A stretch of DNA of 43,763 nucleotides, taken from an uncultured Bacteroidales bacterium (lineage in GTDB: Bacteria; Bacteroidota; Bacteroidia; Bacteroidales; Paludibacteraceae). Where the stretch lies: assembly GCA_946404495.1 (NCBI GenBank), contig CAMJDT010000017.1, positions 1 to 43,763 on the forward strand, written 5' to 3'. A program made the position numbers and the translations under genes. Positions 16,553-25,518 of the stretch are shown in pieces (positions within the stretch are counted from its first letter, which is position 1; the number at the start of each line of letters is the position of its first letter). Below the pieces are notes generated by a model, which was not told where the DNA came from, searched no databases, and saw only the letters and a program-made list of their open reading frames with translations.

Positions 16553-18904
16553 TTGTTACTACCACAAAACATAGAGCAGAAGATTGACTTCACGGTGATA
16601 CGGCAACGTCTGTCGGGGCTGTGTTCGTCGTCGCTGGGACGGGAAGAAGTCGAAAGGATGACCTTCCTAAGTGACTACGAGCGGGTGCAGCGACTGCTAC
16701 GCGAGAGTCAGGAGATGCTCAATGCGCTCAGCGACGCCTCGATCGAGTTTCCCCGCGGCGAGATACACGACCTTAGGGAAGCCTTGGCACGCGTGCGCGT
16801 AGAGGGACTGTTCTTGGACGAGACCGAACTGCATTTCCTGAGGGAGTCGGTGAGCTACGTAGCGCAACTGGAGACTTTCTTCCGTCGCCTGAGCCCCGAA
16901 CGCTTCCCTGTACTCTCGACGCTACGGCCTGAGTCGGGTTCGCTGCAACCCGTCGTCACCCTCATCGAGGGCATCCTCGACCGCTTCGGACGACTCCGCG
17001 ACAATGCCTCGCCCGAGTTAGCCCGCATCCGCAAGGACCTGGCAGGCGCCCAAGGCTCCGTATCGCGGGCTATCAACAGTATTCTGCGTCAGGCGCAAGC
17101 CGACGGACTCATCGACCACGATGTGACGCCCGCAATGCGCGAGGGACGACTGGTACTACCCGTGCCGCCTGCGCTGAGGCGTAAGATAGGCGGTATCGTA
17201 CACGACGAGAGTGCTACGGGTAAGACCGTCTTCATCGAACCCGCCGAGGTCGTGGAGGCCAATAACCGCATCCGCCAACTCGAGTCGGAGGAACGACGCG
17301 AGCGGGCGAAGATACTGACCGAGGTGACCAACCAACTGCGTCCCTACGTGAGCGATATACTCTCTGCCGCCCAATGGATGGGAGAGGTGGATTTTCTCAG
17401 AGCCAAAGCCCTCTTGGGCAAGGAGCTGAAAGCAATCGCCCCCGAGGTGGAAGACCGGCCGATGTTGGGACTACGGAAAGCCCGGCACGCCGTGCTGTAC
17501 TTACGGTTCAAACAGGAGGGACGCGAGGTCGTGCCGCTGGATCTCAGCCTCGGACAGACGAAAGATCAAGCGCGCATCCTCGTCATCTCGGGTCCGAACG
17601 CCGGCGGTAAGTCGGTGTGCCTCAAGACCGTAGCGCTGCTGCAATATATGCTGCAATGCGGTCTGCTCATTCCCGTGGAGGAAAGCACGAAGGCGGGCAT
17701 GTTTCGCAACTTGTTCATCGACATAGGCGACGAGCAATCGATCGCCGACGATCTGAGTACCTACTCCTCGCATCTGAGGAACATGAAAGCTTTTGTGCAG
17801 CAAACCGACAAGCGGACGCTGTTCCTCATCGATGAGTTCGGCGCAGGCACGGAACCGCTGATGGGCGGTGCGATCGCCGAAGCGATCCTGACGAACCTCA
17901 GCGGTAAGGGTCCGATAGGCGTCATCACGACGCACTACACCAACCTCAAGCATCTGGCTGACACGACGCCCGGTATCATCAACGGTGCGATGCTCTACGA
18001 CAGAGGTGCACTGAGGCCGCTGTTCCAACTCTCTGTCGGGCAGGCCGGATCGAGTTTCGCCCTCGAGATTGCCAAGCAGACCGGTCTGCCGGAGGATATC
18101 ATCGCGCAGGCGAAGGAATTAGTCGGCAGCGACCACATCGACTATGACCGTTCGCTACAGGACATTGCTCGTGACAAACGCTACTGGGAGAACAAACGGC
18201 AGGCTATCCGGCAGCGGGAGAAACACCTGGAGGAACGCATCGAACACTACGAGACGGAGATAGCCGGACTGAAGGCCAAGAAGAAAGAGATACTCGCCGA
18301 AGCCAAGGAGCAGGCGGCGGATATACTGCGCGAATCGAATGCGACCATCGAACGCACGATCCGTGAGATCAAGGAAGCCAAAGCCGACAAGGAGAAGACC
18401 AAAGCCGCCCGCAGCCGCGTGGAGAGCATGAAGGAAAAGGTGAAAGGGGAAGGAAAGGTGAAAGGTGAAAGGGCGAATAGCGAAGGGGCGAAAGGCGAAA
18501 GGGCAAATGGCGGGGTGTTCCGCGACTTTGCGGACCTGAAAGCATTGACGAAGAACGGCGCTAAGATATCGCGTGAGAACGAGGGCAGAGACGTACAGCG
18601 GCGGCCGGTGGTATCGACCTCGGTCGTGAATGAGGTGCGACGCAAGAAACTGAGTTTCCAGCGCGAACTGGATATACGCGGTCTTCGGGCCGACGAGGCT
18701 ACGGAGATACTGACTGATTATATGGACGACGCCGTGATGGTAGCTGCCGGCACGGTGACGATCCTGCACGGCACGGGTACGGGAGCCCTCAAGCAGATCA
18801 CCCGCGACTACCTACAGGTGCTGCAACGTAACGGACGCATCCGCTCCTACCACGACGGAGATCCCGATCGCGGTGGTGCGGGACTGACGATAGTGGAGAT
18901 ATAA
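16553..18904 (+). CDS. mutS2: MutS2-type ATPase/endonuclease with Smr domain
   Basis: 783 residues. There is no ATG near the conserved N-terminus (LPQNIEQKIDFTVIRQRL) and an in-frame TAA lies 9 nt upstream, so TTG at 16553 is the best start. A coiled core is followed by the MutS ATPase: Walker A SGPNAGGKS (about 346-354), Walker B TLFLIDEFGAGTEP and a STYSSHLRNMK segment. A coiled coil (about 530-625) leads to the C-terminal Smr nuclease domain (about 703-783: LDIRGLRADEA and ILHGTGTGALK). MutS2 proteins act in recombination control or on stalled, collided ribosomes rather than in mismatch repair. Oddity: a 7-bp periodic array (18431-18510) encodes the Lys/Gly/Glu-rich linker at about 627-654. 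Confidence 0.93.
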   Translation: MLLPQNIEQKIDFTVIRQRLSGLCSSSLGREEVERMTFLSDYERVQRLLRESQEMLNALSDASIEFPRGEIHDLREALARVRVEGLFLDETELHFLRESVSYVAQLETFFRRLSPERFPVLSTLRPESGSLQPVVTLIEGILDRFGRLRDNASPELARIRKDLAGAQGSVSRAINSILRQAQADGLIDHDVTPAMREGRLVLPVPPALRRKIGGIVHDESATGKTVFIEPAEVVEANNRIRQLESEERRERAKILTEVTNQLRPYVSDILSAAQWMGEVDFLRAKALLGKELKAIAPEVEDRPMLGLRKARHAVLYLRFKQEGREVVPLDLSLGQTKDQARILVISGPNAGGKSVCLKTVALLQYMLQCGLLIPVEESTKAGMFRNLFIDIGDEQSIADDLSTYSSHLRNMKAFVQQTDKRTLFLIDEFGAGTEPLMGGAIAEAILTNLSGKGPIGVITTHYTNLKHLADTTPGIINGAMLYDRGALRPLFQLSVGQAGSSFALEIAKQTGLPEDIIAQAKELVGSDHIDYDRSLQDIARDKRYWENKRQAIRQREKHLEERIEHYETEIAGLKAKKKEILAEAKEQAADILRESNATIERTIREIKEAKADKEKTKAARSRVESMKEKVKGEGKVKGERANSEGAKGERANGGVFRDFADLKALTKNGAKISRENEGRDVQRRPVVSTSVVNEVRRKKLSFQRELDIRGLRADEATEILTDYMDDAVMVAAGTVTILHGTGTGALKQITRDYLQVLQRNGRIRSYHDGDPDRGGAGLTIVEI
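18431..18510. repeat. 7-bp degenerate array (CGAAAGG type) in mutS2
   Basis: Heptamer-like AAAGGTG, AAAGGCG and CGAATAG units, translated as GEGKVKGERANSEGAKGE in the linker before the Smr domain. More degenerate than the other heptamer arrays. Confidence 0.65.
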
Positions 18905-18907
18905 GCG

Positions 18908-19354
18908 ATGTTTTACTACTTATCGTTAGGCAGCAATCAGGGCGACCGCGCGATGTATATCAACGCCGCGTGCCAAGCCATAGAAGAGCGATGCGGGCGG
19001 ATCGTTCGCCGCTCCTCGGACTACTACTCTGCGCCTTGGGGCTATGAGTCGGACAAGGAGTACCTGAATATCACCCTCGCGCTCATCAGCGACTTAGCGC
19101 CAATAGAGCTGCTGCACGCGACGCAAGAGATCGAACGCGACTTAGGCCGCACGACCAAGAGCCGCACGTCGATGCAGGAGGAACCCGTCTATCAGGACCG
19201 ACCGATCGATATCGACCTTATAGAGGCCTACGAGCGCGACCCGAGAGAGGCTGACGCAGCGAGTATTACGATAGATAGCGAGGAACTGATGCTCCCCCAC
19301 CCTAAGATGAACGAACGGCCCTTTGTAAGGGAACCGATGAAAGAGATACGATAG
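18908..19354 (+). CDS. folK: 2-amino-4-hydroxy-6-hydroxymethyldihydropteridine diphosphokinase (HPPK)
   Basis: 148 residues. It begins with the HPPK signature YYLSLGSNQGDR and carries PWGYESDKEYLNITLALISD, the ELLHATQEIERDLGR helix, and DRPIDIDLI followed by LPHPKMNERPFVREP, which give the Mg-binding acidic pair and the substrate and ATP sites. HPPK transfers pyrophosphate from ATP to 6-hydroxymethyl-7,8-dihydropterin in folate synthesis. Complete and of normal length. It starts 3 nt after mutS2 and the next gene starts directly after its stop, so it is embedded in the gene run. Confidence 0.95.
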   Translation: MFYYLSLGSNQGDRAMYINAACQAIEERCGRIVRRSSDYYSAPWGYESDKEYLNITLALISDLAPIELLHATQEIERDLGRTTKSRTSMQEEPVYQDRPIDIDLIEAYERDPREADAASITIDSEELMLPHPKMNERPFVREPMKEIR

Positions 19355-19789
19355 ATGCATTTGGTAGAAAACGATATATTGATTCCCGAGATGGGACGCC
19401 TGCTCAAAGGCGGTCAGCAGGTCATCTTTACGCCCGGCGGCGTGAGTATGCGGCCGTTCATCGAGGGCGGACGGGACATCGTGACGCTGGAGTACCCGAA
19501 GGATATACGCGTAGGCGATATCCTGCTCTGCAAGGTAGGCGAACGCTATGTGCTGCACCGCCTGCTCACGATCGAAGGCGATACGCTGCGCCTCAAAGGC
19601 GACGGTAACATCACAGGCGGCGAGGTGTGCCAACGCAGCGATGCTTTAGGGCGCGTCATCGAGATCCGTTCCCCGAAGGGACGAAAGAAACCCCTCACCC
19701 GCGGACGACTGTGGCATTACCTGAGTCCGGTGAGAAAATATCTGTTAAAAGTTTACAGGAAACTTTTAAAATTGACAATTGATAATTGA
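19355..19789 (+). CDS. S24/S26-family (signal-peptidase-like) serine peptidase
   Basis: 144 residues, starting immediately after the folK stop (TAG then ATG). The motif GGVSMRPFIEGGRDIV gives the nucleophile Ser31. RYVLHRLLTIE places His68 where bacterial signal peptidase I has Lys, as in ER/archaeal-type (Ser-His) enzymes, and LKGDGN supplies the acidic residue. There is no membrane segment. Small S26 proteins like this occur next to PqqD-like and HprK-like genes in several bacteria, including some peptide-modification loci; both follow here. Substrate unknown. The last codons (LLKLTIDN) lie within a 7-bp TTGATAA array. Confidence 0.82.
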   Translation: MHLVENDILIPEMGRLLKGGQQVIFTPGGVSMRPFIEGGRDIVTLEYPKDIRVGDILLCKVGERYVLHRLLTIEGDTLRLKGDGNITGGEVCQRSDALGRVIEIRSPKGRKKPLTRGRLWHYLSPVRKYLLKVYRKLLKLTIDN

Positions 19790-19799
19790 TAATTGACAT
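19770..19799. repeat. 7-bp array (TTGATAA/TTGACAA) at the end of the S26 gene
   Basis: AATTGACAATTGATAATTG-type heptamers. The array encodes the last four residues and the stop of the S26 peptidase and fills the gap to the PqqD-like gene. Confidence 0.8.
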
Positions 19800-19802
19800 T
19801 AT

Positions 19803-20072
19803 ATGAACGTAAAGAAAGGATTCAAATTGCGTCCGCTGGGCCGGGAGTTTATCCTGGTAGGCGAGAGCGTAGAACAGGTGAACTTCAATAAGATGATCAC
19901 CATGAACGAGACCGCTGCGTACCTGTGGGAGAAAGTAGCGGACGGCAAGGATTTCGATGCCAAGCTATTGGCCGACCTCCTGACCGCGGAATACGAAGTG
20001 AGTGATGAACAGGCATTGAAGGATGCCGAAATGACTGTAAAAACATGGCTGAACGCAGGTATTATAATGTAG
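19803..20072 (+). CDS. PqqD-like protein
   Basis: 89 residues. The pattern REFILVGESVEQVNFNKMITMNETAAYLWEKV, then an acidic region, then LLADLLTAEYEVSDEQALKDAEMTVKTWLNAGII, matches the PqqD fold (RiPP recognition element, RRE). PqqD-type domains bind leader peptides and present them to modifying enzymes. No leader-bearing small ORF was seen next to it. The Bacteroidetes S26-PqqD-HprK trio has no settled function as far as I know. The 3' end overlaps the next gene by 28 nt. Confidence 0.88.
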   Translation: MNVKKGFKLRPLGREFILVGESVEQVNFNKMITMNETAAYLWEKVADGKDFDAKLLADLLTAEYEVSDEQALKDAEMTVKTWLNAGIIM

Positions 20073-20950
20073 CGGGACACTCGTTCTCGGTGGAGGCCGA
20101 GGAGGCATTGTTCCGACTGATGACCAACTACGAGCCTTTCCTCATTTCGGCATCGGAGGCCGGCGAGACATTGTTTGATCTCACCGTAGGCGAGGTGGAT
20201 CTCACGGGCGAACGCACGCATGTCTTCACCGACACCTCGGACGATGACATGCCACGCATCGAGGTCTATCGTATCGGCACGGATTGGCTCTTTCAGGTAG
20301 CTATGTACAAGGCTGCCGAGGTGAGCTGCCGTATGCGGCTGACGGAAGATATGCACGTGGCACGGCTGCAGATCGAAGACAGCACGACGCGCTTCGGTAT
20401 CGACAATGCCTGCATGCTGCTCTATGCCTTCACGACGGCCAAACGGCACACATTGGAGATGCACGCCGCCGTGGTGGTGCGTCCGGGCGAGAAGGAAGAC
20501 TTGGGCTACCTATTCTTAGGTAAGTCGGGCACCGGCAAATCGACGCACGCGATTCAGTGGATGGAGGCCTTTGACGATGCACGGCTGCTCAATGACGACA
20601 ACCCGATTCTTCGTCTTCTGGATAACGGCGACGTGCGCGTATACGGTTCGCCCTGGAGCGGTAAGACCCCTTGTTATATAAATAGGAACGTGCGCGTAGG
20701 CGCGATAGTAAAACTGACCCAGGCACCGCACAACGAGATACGCCCCCTGCGTCTGCCGGAGGCGTATGCCTATATGCTGTCGTCCGCAAGCGGGCTTAAG
20801 ATCGTGCCCGAAATGATGGACGCACTCTATGATACGATATCGAATCTGATTCAGACCGTGCAGGTCTACGGGCTGGAGTGCCTGCCTGATAACGACGCAG
20901 CACGCGTGTGCTACGCGGGCGTCACTTCGCCTTGCCCCGATTGTCAATAA
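20045..20950 (+). CDS. HPr-kinase-like (HprK-type P-loop) protein
   Basis: 301 residues. The P-loop is GKSGTGKST (159-167), preceded by LEMHAAVVV (His140), like the HprK and PEP-carboxykinase fold; later conserved pieces are LLNDDNPIL and YGSPWSGKT. The N-terminal 130 residues resemble those of HprK-related proteins linked to PqqD. True HPr kinase/phosphorylase is larger or has a different N-domain, and no HPr gene is nearby, so phosphorylation of a peptide or small molecule is more likely than of HPr; that is inference. The start overlaps the PqqD gene by 28 nt. The 3' end overlaps the convergent gene at 20922 by 29 nt. Confidence 0.82.
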   Translation: MAERRYYNVAGHSFSVEAEEALFRLMTNYEPFLISASEAGETLFDLTVGEVDLTGERTHVFTDTSDDDMPRIEVYRIGTDWLFQVAMYKAAEVSCRMRLTEDMHVARLQIEDSTTRFGIDNACMLLYAFTTAKRHTLEMHAAVVVRPGEKEDLGYLFLGKSGTGKSTHAIQWMEAFDDARLLNDDNPILRLLDNGDVRVYGSPWSGKTPCYINRNVRVGAIVKLTQAPHNEIRPLRLPEAYAYMLSSASGLKIVPEMMDALYDTISNLIQTVQVYGLECLPDNDAARVCYAGVTSPCPDCQ

Positions 20951-22490
20951 AGACGATCTCGTCCTCGCCGATGAGGGCAATCGTGTTACCGCTCAACTTG
21001 ACGGCGGCACGGATCACGCCCGACATCGGGTAACGCTCTACCGCGAGACTCTGGCCGTTCTCATCCGTGAGAACGGCTCTTTTGTTATGCTCCACCGCCA
21101 GGTAGTTGCGTCCGACGGGCAGGATAGCGATGAGTTCGCCCTCGAACATATAATGCAGGCTATCGGCCGTCAGCACCTCGCCGGTGAGTTCGTTCTCGTA
21201 CTTGGTGAAGGGCTTGAACGTAGGACTGATACCCTGATAGGCCAAGGAGCAGCACTCGTGGTAGGCCTTCTCGCTACGCAGGAGCGACGACTGTATATCC
21301 TCTTGCACGCGTGCAAGGGTCGTATCGCCCCAGGCACCAAGCAAGGCGCCGTATTTAGCGACCAGCGCAGTCGTATCGGCCGTACGCAGCCGCTCGCGCA
21401 GCTGACGCACCTGACTCAGACGCATATACTGGTCGTACACATAGAGCAGCACCTTATCGCGGAACTCGTCGTCTGGCGCATCGGGACGCTGATGCAGGAG
21501 GCTGTCGTAGGGAGCAAGGAGCGTGAGGGCTGCCTTCTGGTCCAACGCTATCCAGTCCTTCATCGGCGAGGCAAAGTCGATACGGTCGATGCGGTTGAGC
21601 AGCAGTTCGTTGACCTTGACCTCGGTCGCTCCGGCTGTCTCGAGGCGCGTCATCGTGCGGTGGAGGGTAGCATGTTCGGTATTGATGGCACGGTAGTACT
21701 CGCTATAGAGGCCATCCTGCTGTTGCAGGAAACGTCGCGACCAGGAGGCATAGTCCCAGAGCGGGACATCGTTCTGCAGCATATTAACACCCGTCAGGCC
21801 GTCCAGACCGTAGAGGTTGATGGGTTGGAAGTGGAAATAGGGTTTGTAGTCGTCCACGGGGCGATCCTTGAGTGCCTGTTGCAGCGCCTGAATATCGTGC
21901 GGCAGGGAGTCAGCCTCCAGCGCGAGGCGTTGCAGCAGTTCGCGATCGGCGTCACGGAGATGGAGGTGTGCATTCTTCTCGCCGAGATAGGTAGAGGAGA
22001 AGGTAGTGAAGAGTTGGCGGCAGCGGTTGTAGCGTTCCGCGAGGCGGCAATAGGCCTCGTAGAGCGTACGCGCCTTAGTTTCGGCGTCGGTCACCTCCAC
22101 CAGGCGGCTGTCCAACACGGGCTTCAGGTCCTCATAGGCGGGTTTCTTGGCCTTGAACGTGATTCCCTGATAGTACTGCGGCGCTACCTTCTGTCCCTGC
22201 GCGTAGTGCAGACAGTTGCCGTAGAACACGCGGGTGCGGTAGAGACACTGCTCCAGGTCGTTATACTCACGCAGCGGGTGCTGGTCGGCTGCCAGTTGCC
22301 AACTGAGCAAGGCCATATGATAGTAGACAGGCGCGTACTTGGGATTCGCCTGCTGGTAGTGCATCAGGATATAGAGACCCTCCGGCGCGGTAGTCGCGGA
22401 GGCGCGGTCCAATACTTTGTTGAAGTCTTCCTGCGCGATGACGAGAATACTCGTCAGCAGGAGCATAAGGGTAAAACAGTTTCTTCTCAT
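20922..22490 (-). CDS. Secreted protein of unknown function
   Basis: 522 residues with a signal peptide (RRNCFTLMLLLTSILVIAQ) and a mostly helical, TPR-like body. It contains the phrase APVYYHMALLSWQLAAD and several helix pairs, and ends with a short beta region (FEGELIAILPVGRNYLAV, then IALIGEDEIVFIDNRG) that may be a small propeller-like or Ig-like module. No family recognised. Its ATG overlaps the stop of the OmpA-family gene (4 nt), so the pair is probably translated together and may form an envelope complex. Confidence 0.8.
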   Translation of the reverse strand: MRRNCFTLMLLLTSILVIAQEDFNKVLDRASATTAPEGLYILMHYQQANPKYAPVYYHMALLSWQLAADQHPLREYNDLEQCLYRTRVFYGNCLHYAQGQKVAPQYYQGITFKAKKPAYEDLKPVLDSRLVEVTDAETKARTLYEAYCRLAERYNRCRQLFTTFSSTYLGEKNAHLHLRDADRELLQRLALEADSLPHDIQALQQALKDRPVDDYKPYFHFQPINLYGLDGLTGVNMLQNDVPLWDYASWSRRFLQQQDGLYSEYYRAINTEHATLHRTMTRLETAGATEVKVNELLLNRIDRIDFASPMKDWIALDQKAALTLLAPYDSLLHQRPDAPDDEFRDKVLLYVYDQYMRLSQVRQLRERLRTADTTALVAKYGALLGAWGDTTLARVQEDIQSSLLRSEKAYHECCSLAYQGISPTFKPFTKYENELTGEVLTADSLHYMFEGELIAILPVGRNYLAVEHNKRAVLTDENGQSLAVERYPMSGVIRAAVKLSGNTIALIGEDEIVFIDNRGKAK

Positions 22491-24334
22491 AGCACTTTGA
22501 ATTCTACACGTCGGTTGATAGCTCTGTTTTCATCGGAATCGTTGGGCACGAGGGGTTTGCGCTTGCCGTAGCCGGTCGCGGTCACACGGTCGGGACGCAC
22601 GCCGTGACGAAGGAGGTAGGTACGCGCCGCCTCGCCGCGTTTGCGGCTCAAGAGGTCGTTGTATTTATCCGAACCCTGATCGTCGGTGTGTGCCGAGAGT
22701 TCGATACGCAGGTCGGGGTTGATCTCCAAGAGTCGCACCACCTTATCCAGTTCCGCGAAACTCTCCTCCATCAGTTCGGCGGAGTTATAGTCGAACTGAA
22801 TATTCTTGAGTCGCATAATGAGGTCCTTCTGGATCGAGAGCAGGCGAAAATCGCAATGCACCGTATCCTCGGCATAGGCGACCGTCAGCACGGAGTCGGC
22901 AAAGAGATAGCCTACGGCATCGATGTGCAGTTCGTACTCGTGGCCCTGACGCAGATAGGTCTCGTTAGGCAAGTAGGTCTCGATATCGCGGTCGGTGACA
23001 TCGTAGAGGCGCACCTGGCAGGCTATGTCGGCGCCGGTCTCCTCATCGCGCACGGTGAGGCGGAAAGGTGCCTTGCCCGGAACGAGGTCGAGGTCGGTCT
23101 CCGAGCGGGTGAGCAGCACGGGTTTGTTGGTATCAAACGTCAGCTCCGCGGGTTTGTAGCCGCGCTTGAAGAAACGAAGCTTATACTCGCGTCCGATCGG
23201 CAGTCTCAGATCCGCATGACCCGGGCGCAGCAGCACATCGGCTCCATCGCTATAGACGCTGTCGGCACGAATAGGCAGGTCGCGCTCGGAGTCGAAGAGA
23301 TTGACCTTCACCTGCAGGTCGCGGCTAAGCAGCACCTGTTCATGAACCGACTGATCGGCTGCGAGCGAGCGGCAGTCGTACTCGAGGTAACGGTGTGAGT
23401 AGTCGGGCGCGGTGATGTCGGCGCGGTAGTTGGTACCGACGGGCAGGGCTACGCGGAAGGTACCGTTGCTATGCAGCTTCGCCATCAGACGGCCGGTAAG
23501 GTCGTCGTAGATATAGATATCCGCCTCCACGGGTCGGCGGGTCTGTTCGTCTTGCGTATTGCCCGTGAGCGTCAGTACCGGTTGCGAAAGAAATGCCTTG
23601 GGGTAGTCAATGAGTTCGCTCTCGTAGAGCGGTTTCTTCTTCTTAATTGACAGGCGCGTGAACTGCAGCATCAGCTGTCCGTCCTTCACCACCTGTTCGG
23701 GGCCGTAGTAACTGACGTTCTTATCCGTCGGCACGGCGATAGGCTGCGGGTCGTACCAGTCGTATTTATTCACCTTGCGGGTGTAGTAGATGCTATAGTC
23801 GGCGGGCATCTCGCCTTCTGCATCGGGGCGACGCGAGGCGAAGAGGAGTGTGCGGTTGTCGCTCAATAGGCGCGGCGAGATATCGAAGCCCGACGAGATA
23901 ATGAGTGTCGTAGGGTCACTCCAGCCGTTTCCCTGACGGTAGGACGTGAGGATCGTATAGTGGTCCTCGGCTTTCTTGTCCTTGGGGTCCGCCGGCTGAC
24001 GACGCACGAAGAAGAGCTCCTGTTCGTCGCTGCTGAGCGAGGGCCACAGTTCGTCTTGCTGTGTATTGACCGGTGCCGGCAGCAGTTCGGCATCCGTCCA
24101 GTTGTCTCCCTGACGGCGTGTCAGGTAGAGGTCATAGTGTTTGGCACCCGGCGCAAGGGCCGAGAAGATGATCGTGTTCCCGTCGTAGGAAACAGAGCGC
24201 TGCTGGATATCCCAGCCCTGCGTACTGAATCGGTTCAGTTCGGCAAAGAGATGCGCGTCTTGGATCTGTGCCGCAGCCGCGAGCGAAGTCGCGACGGCCA
24301 AAAGACATAGGATAATACGTTTGGCGTAAATCAT
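22487..24334 (-). CDS. OmpA-family protein with PD40 (WD40-like) repeats
   Basis: 615 residues. Signal peptide MIYAKRIILCLLAVATSLAAAAQ. The N-terminal half holds PD40-type propeller repeats (VSYDGNTIIFSAL, PSLSSDEQELFFV, PRLLSDNRTLLFAS). The middle has several carboxypeptidase-regulatory or Ig-like stretches (VEADIYIYDDLTGRLMAK). The C-terminus is a complete OmpA peptidoglycan-binding domain: IQFDYNSAELMEESFAELDK, LSAHTDDQGSDKYNDLLSRKR, VTATGYGKRKP and NRRVEFKVL. This architecture is common in Bacteroidetes outer-membrane or gliding-linked proteins. It overlaps mtaB by 4 nt upstream and the unknown secreted protein by 4 nt downstream. Confidence 0.9.
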   Translation of the reverse strand: MIYAKRIILCLLAVATSLAAAAQIQDAHLFAELNRFSTQGWDIQQRSVSYDGNTIIFSALAPGAKHYDLYLTRRQGDNWTDAELLPAPVNTQQDELWPSLSSDEQELFFVRRQPADPKDKKAEDHYTILTSYRQGNGWSDPTTLIISSGFDISPRLLSDNRTLLFASRRPDAEGEMPADYSIYYTRKVNKYDWYDPQPIAVPTDKNVSYYGPEQVVKDGQLMLQFTRLSIKKKKPLYESELIDYPKAFLSQPVLTLTGNTQDEQTRRPVEADIYIYDDLTGRLMAKLHSNGTFRVALPVGTNYRADITAPDYSHRYLEYDCRSLAADQSVHEQVLLSRDLQVKVNLFDSERDLPIRADSVYSDGADVLLRPGHADLRLPIGREYKLRFFKRGYKPAELTFDTNKPVLLTRSETDLDLVPGKAPFRLTVRDEETGADIACQVRLYDVTDRDIETYLPNETYLRQGHEYELHIDAVGYLFADSVLTVAYAEDTVHCDFRLLSIQKDLIMRLKNIQFDYNSAELMEESFAELDKVVRLLEINPDLRIELSAHTDDQGSDKYNDLLSRKRGEAARTYLLRHGVRPDRVTATGYGKRKPLVPNDSDENRAINRRVEFKVL

Positions 24335-25503
24335 ATCGTGATTTGTTCAAAAGTATTGGTCTTGCTCTTATCGTAGGGAGCACTGACCTTAATATAGTTT
24401 TCGGTAAAGCCGGACATGAGGGAGTCGGCTGTTTTCTTGCTTTCCCACAGTACGACGGCCTGTTCGCCGCGGTGGGAAGAATAGAAGGCTTGGGTTTTCT
24501 GTTCACTGATGGCATGCAGGATCCGGCTGCGTCGTTCGCGTTCCTGCTGCGGGATGACGACGAGGTCCATCTTGAGCATCCGTGTGTTGGCGCGCTCGGA
24601 GTAGGTGAACACATGCAGTTGGCTCACCGGCAGACTCTCCACGAACTGCCGATAGTCCTCCCAGCGTTCCTCCGTCTCGCCACGCACACCTACCATGCAA
24701 TCTACGCCGATGAAGGCGTTGGGCATCACGCGCAGTATGTGCTCTACGCGTTCCTTAAATAACTCGCGCGTATAGCGCCGGCGCATGATGGCGAGCATCT
24801 CGTTGTTGCCCGACTGGAGCGGGATGTGGAAATGCGGCGCGAAATGACGACTCTGCGCTACAAAGTCGATGATCTCATCCGTCAGCAGGTTCGGCTCGCA
24901 GCTGGAGATGCGAATGCGGTATTCCATTTCACCAAGGTCGTCGAGTGCGCGGAGCAGGTCGATGAAATGTTCGCCGGTCGATTTGCCGAAGTCACCTATA
25001 TTAACACCCGTCAGCACGATCTCCTTGGCGCCGGATTGGAGCGCCTCACGTGCCTGGGCTACCACCTCCTCGATGCGCGGGTTGCGGCTCCGGCCGCGGG
25101 CAAGAGGTATCGTGCAGTAGGAGCAGAAATAGTCGCATCCGTCCTGCACCTTGAGAAAGCAGCGTGTACGGTCGTCCTTACTCCAGGCGTGGACGAAACA
25201 GTCCTCGCGTTTGGGGATCACGTGATCCACTTCGACCATAGCGGCTATCTCCTGCGGTTTGAGGCGGGCGTAGCAACCCGTGACGATGACGCGGGCATTG
25301 GGGTTCTCGCGCTTGATGCGATGGATGGCCTGACGGTCTTTGTGGTCGGCCGTGTCGGTTACCGAGCAGGTATTGACGATACAGAGGTCGGCCTCCTCAC
25401 CCGGCTTGGCGCGACGATGACCGCGTTCCAACAAAACTTTGCCGAGGGCGGAGCTCTCGGCAAAGTTTAACTTACAGCCTAAGGTGATTATCTTAAAAAC
25501 CAT
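24331..25503 (-). CDS. mtaB: tRNA (N6-threonylcarbamoyladenosine(37)-C2)-methylthiotransferase MtaB
   Basis: 390 residues. N-terminal UPF0004 domain with the three auxiliary-cluster cysteines (C10 in TLGCKLNFAES, C46 in NTCSVTD, C77 in TGCYAR) and the radical SAM CxxxCxxC at C123, C127 and C130 (DGCDYFCSYCTIPLARG). The rest has the expected GVNIGDFG, HIPLQSGN and SERANTR motifs and ends in a short TRAM-like region. It methylthiolates t6A37 of ANN-decoding tRNAs to ms2t6A. NKLNFAE-type start and the R-rich loop favour MtaB over MiaB or RimO. It follows the decarboxylase beta subunit by 15 nt. Confidence 0.93.
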   Translation of the reverse strand: MVFKIITLGCKLNFAESSALGKVLLERGHRRAKPGEEADLCIVNTCSVTDTADHKDRQAIHRIKRENPNARVIVTGCYARLKPQEIAAMVEVDHVIPKREDCFVHAWSKDDRTRCFLKVQDGCDYFCSYCTIPLARGRSRNPRIEEVVAQAREALQSGAKEIVLTGVNIGDFGKSTGEHFIDLLRALDDLGEMEYRIRISSCEPNLLTDEIIDFVAQSRHFAPHFHIPLQSGNNEMLAIMRRRYTRELFKERVEHILRVMPNAFIGVDCMVGVRGETEERWEDYRQFVESLPVSQLHVFTYSERANTRMLKMDLVVIPQQERERRSRILHAISEQKTQAFYSSHRGEQAVVLWESKKTADSLMSGFTENYIKVSAPYDKSKTNTFEQITI

Positions 25504-25518
25504 CTATTGCGATTTTAC

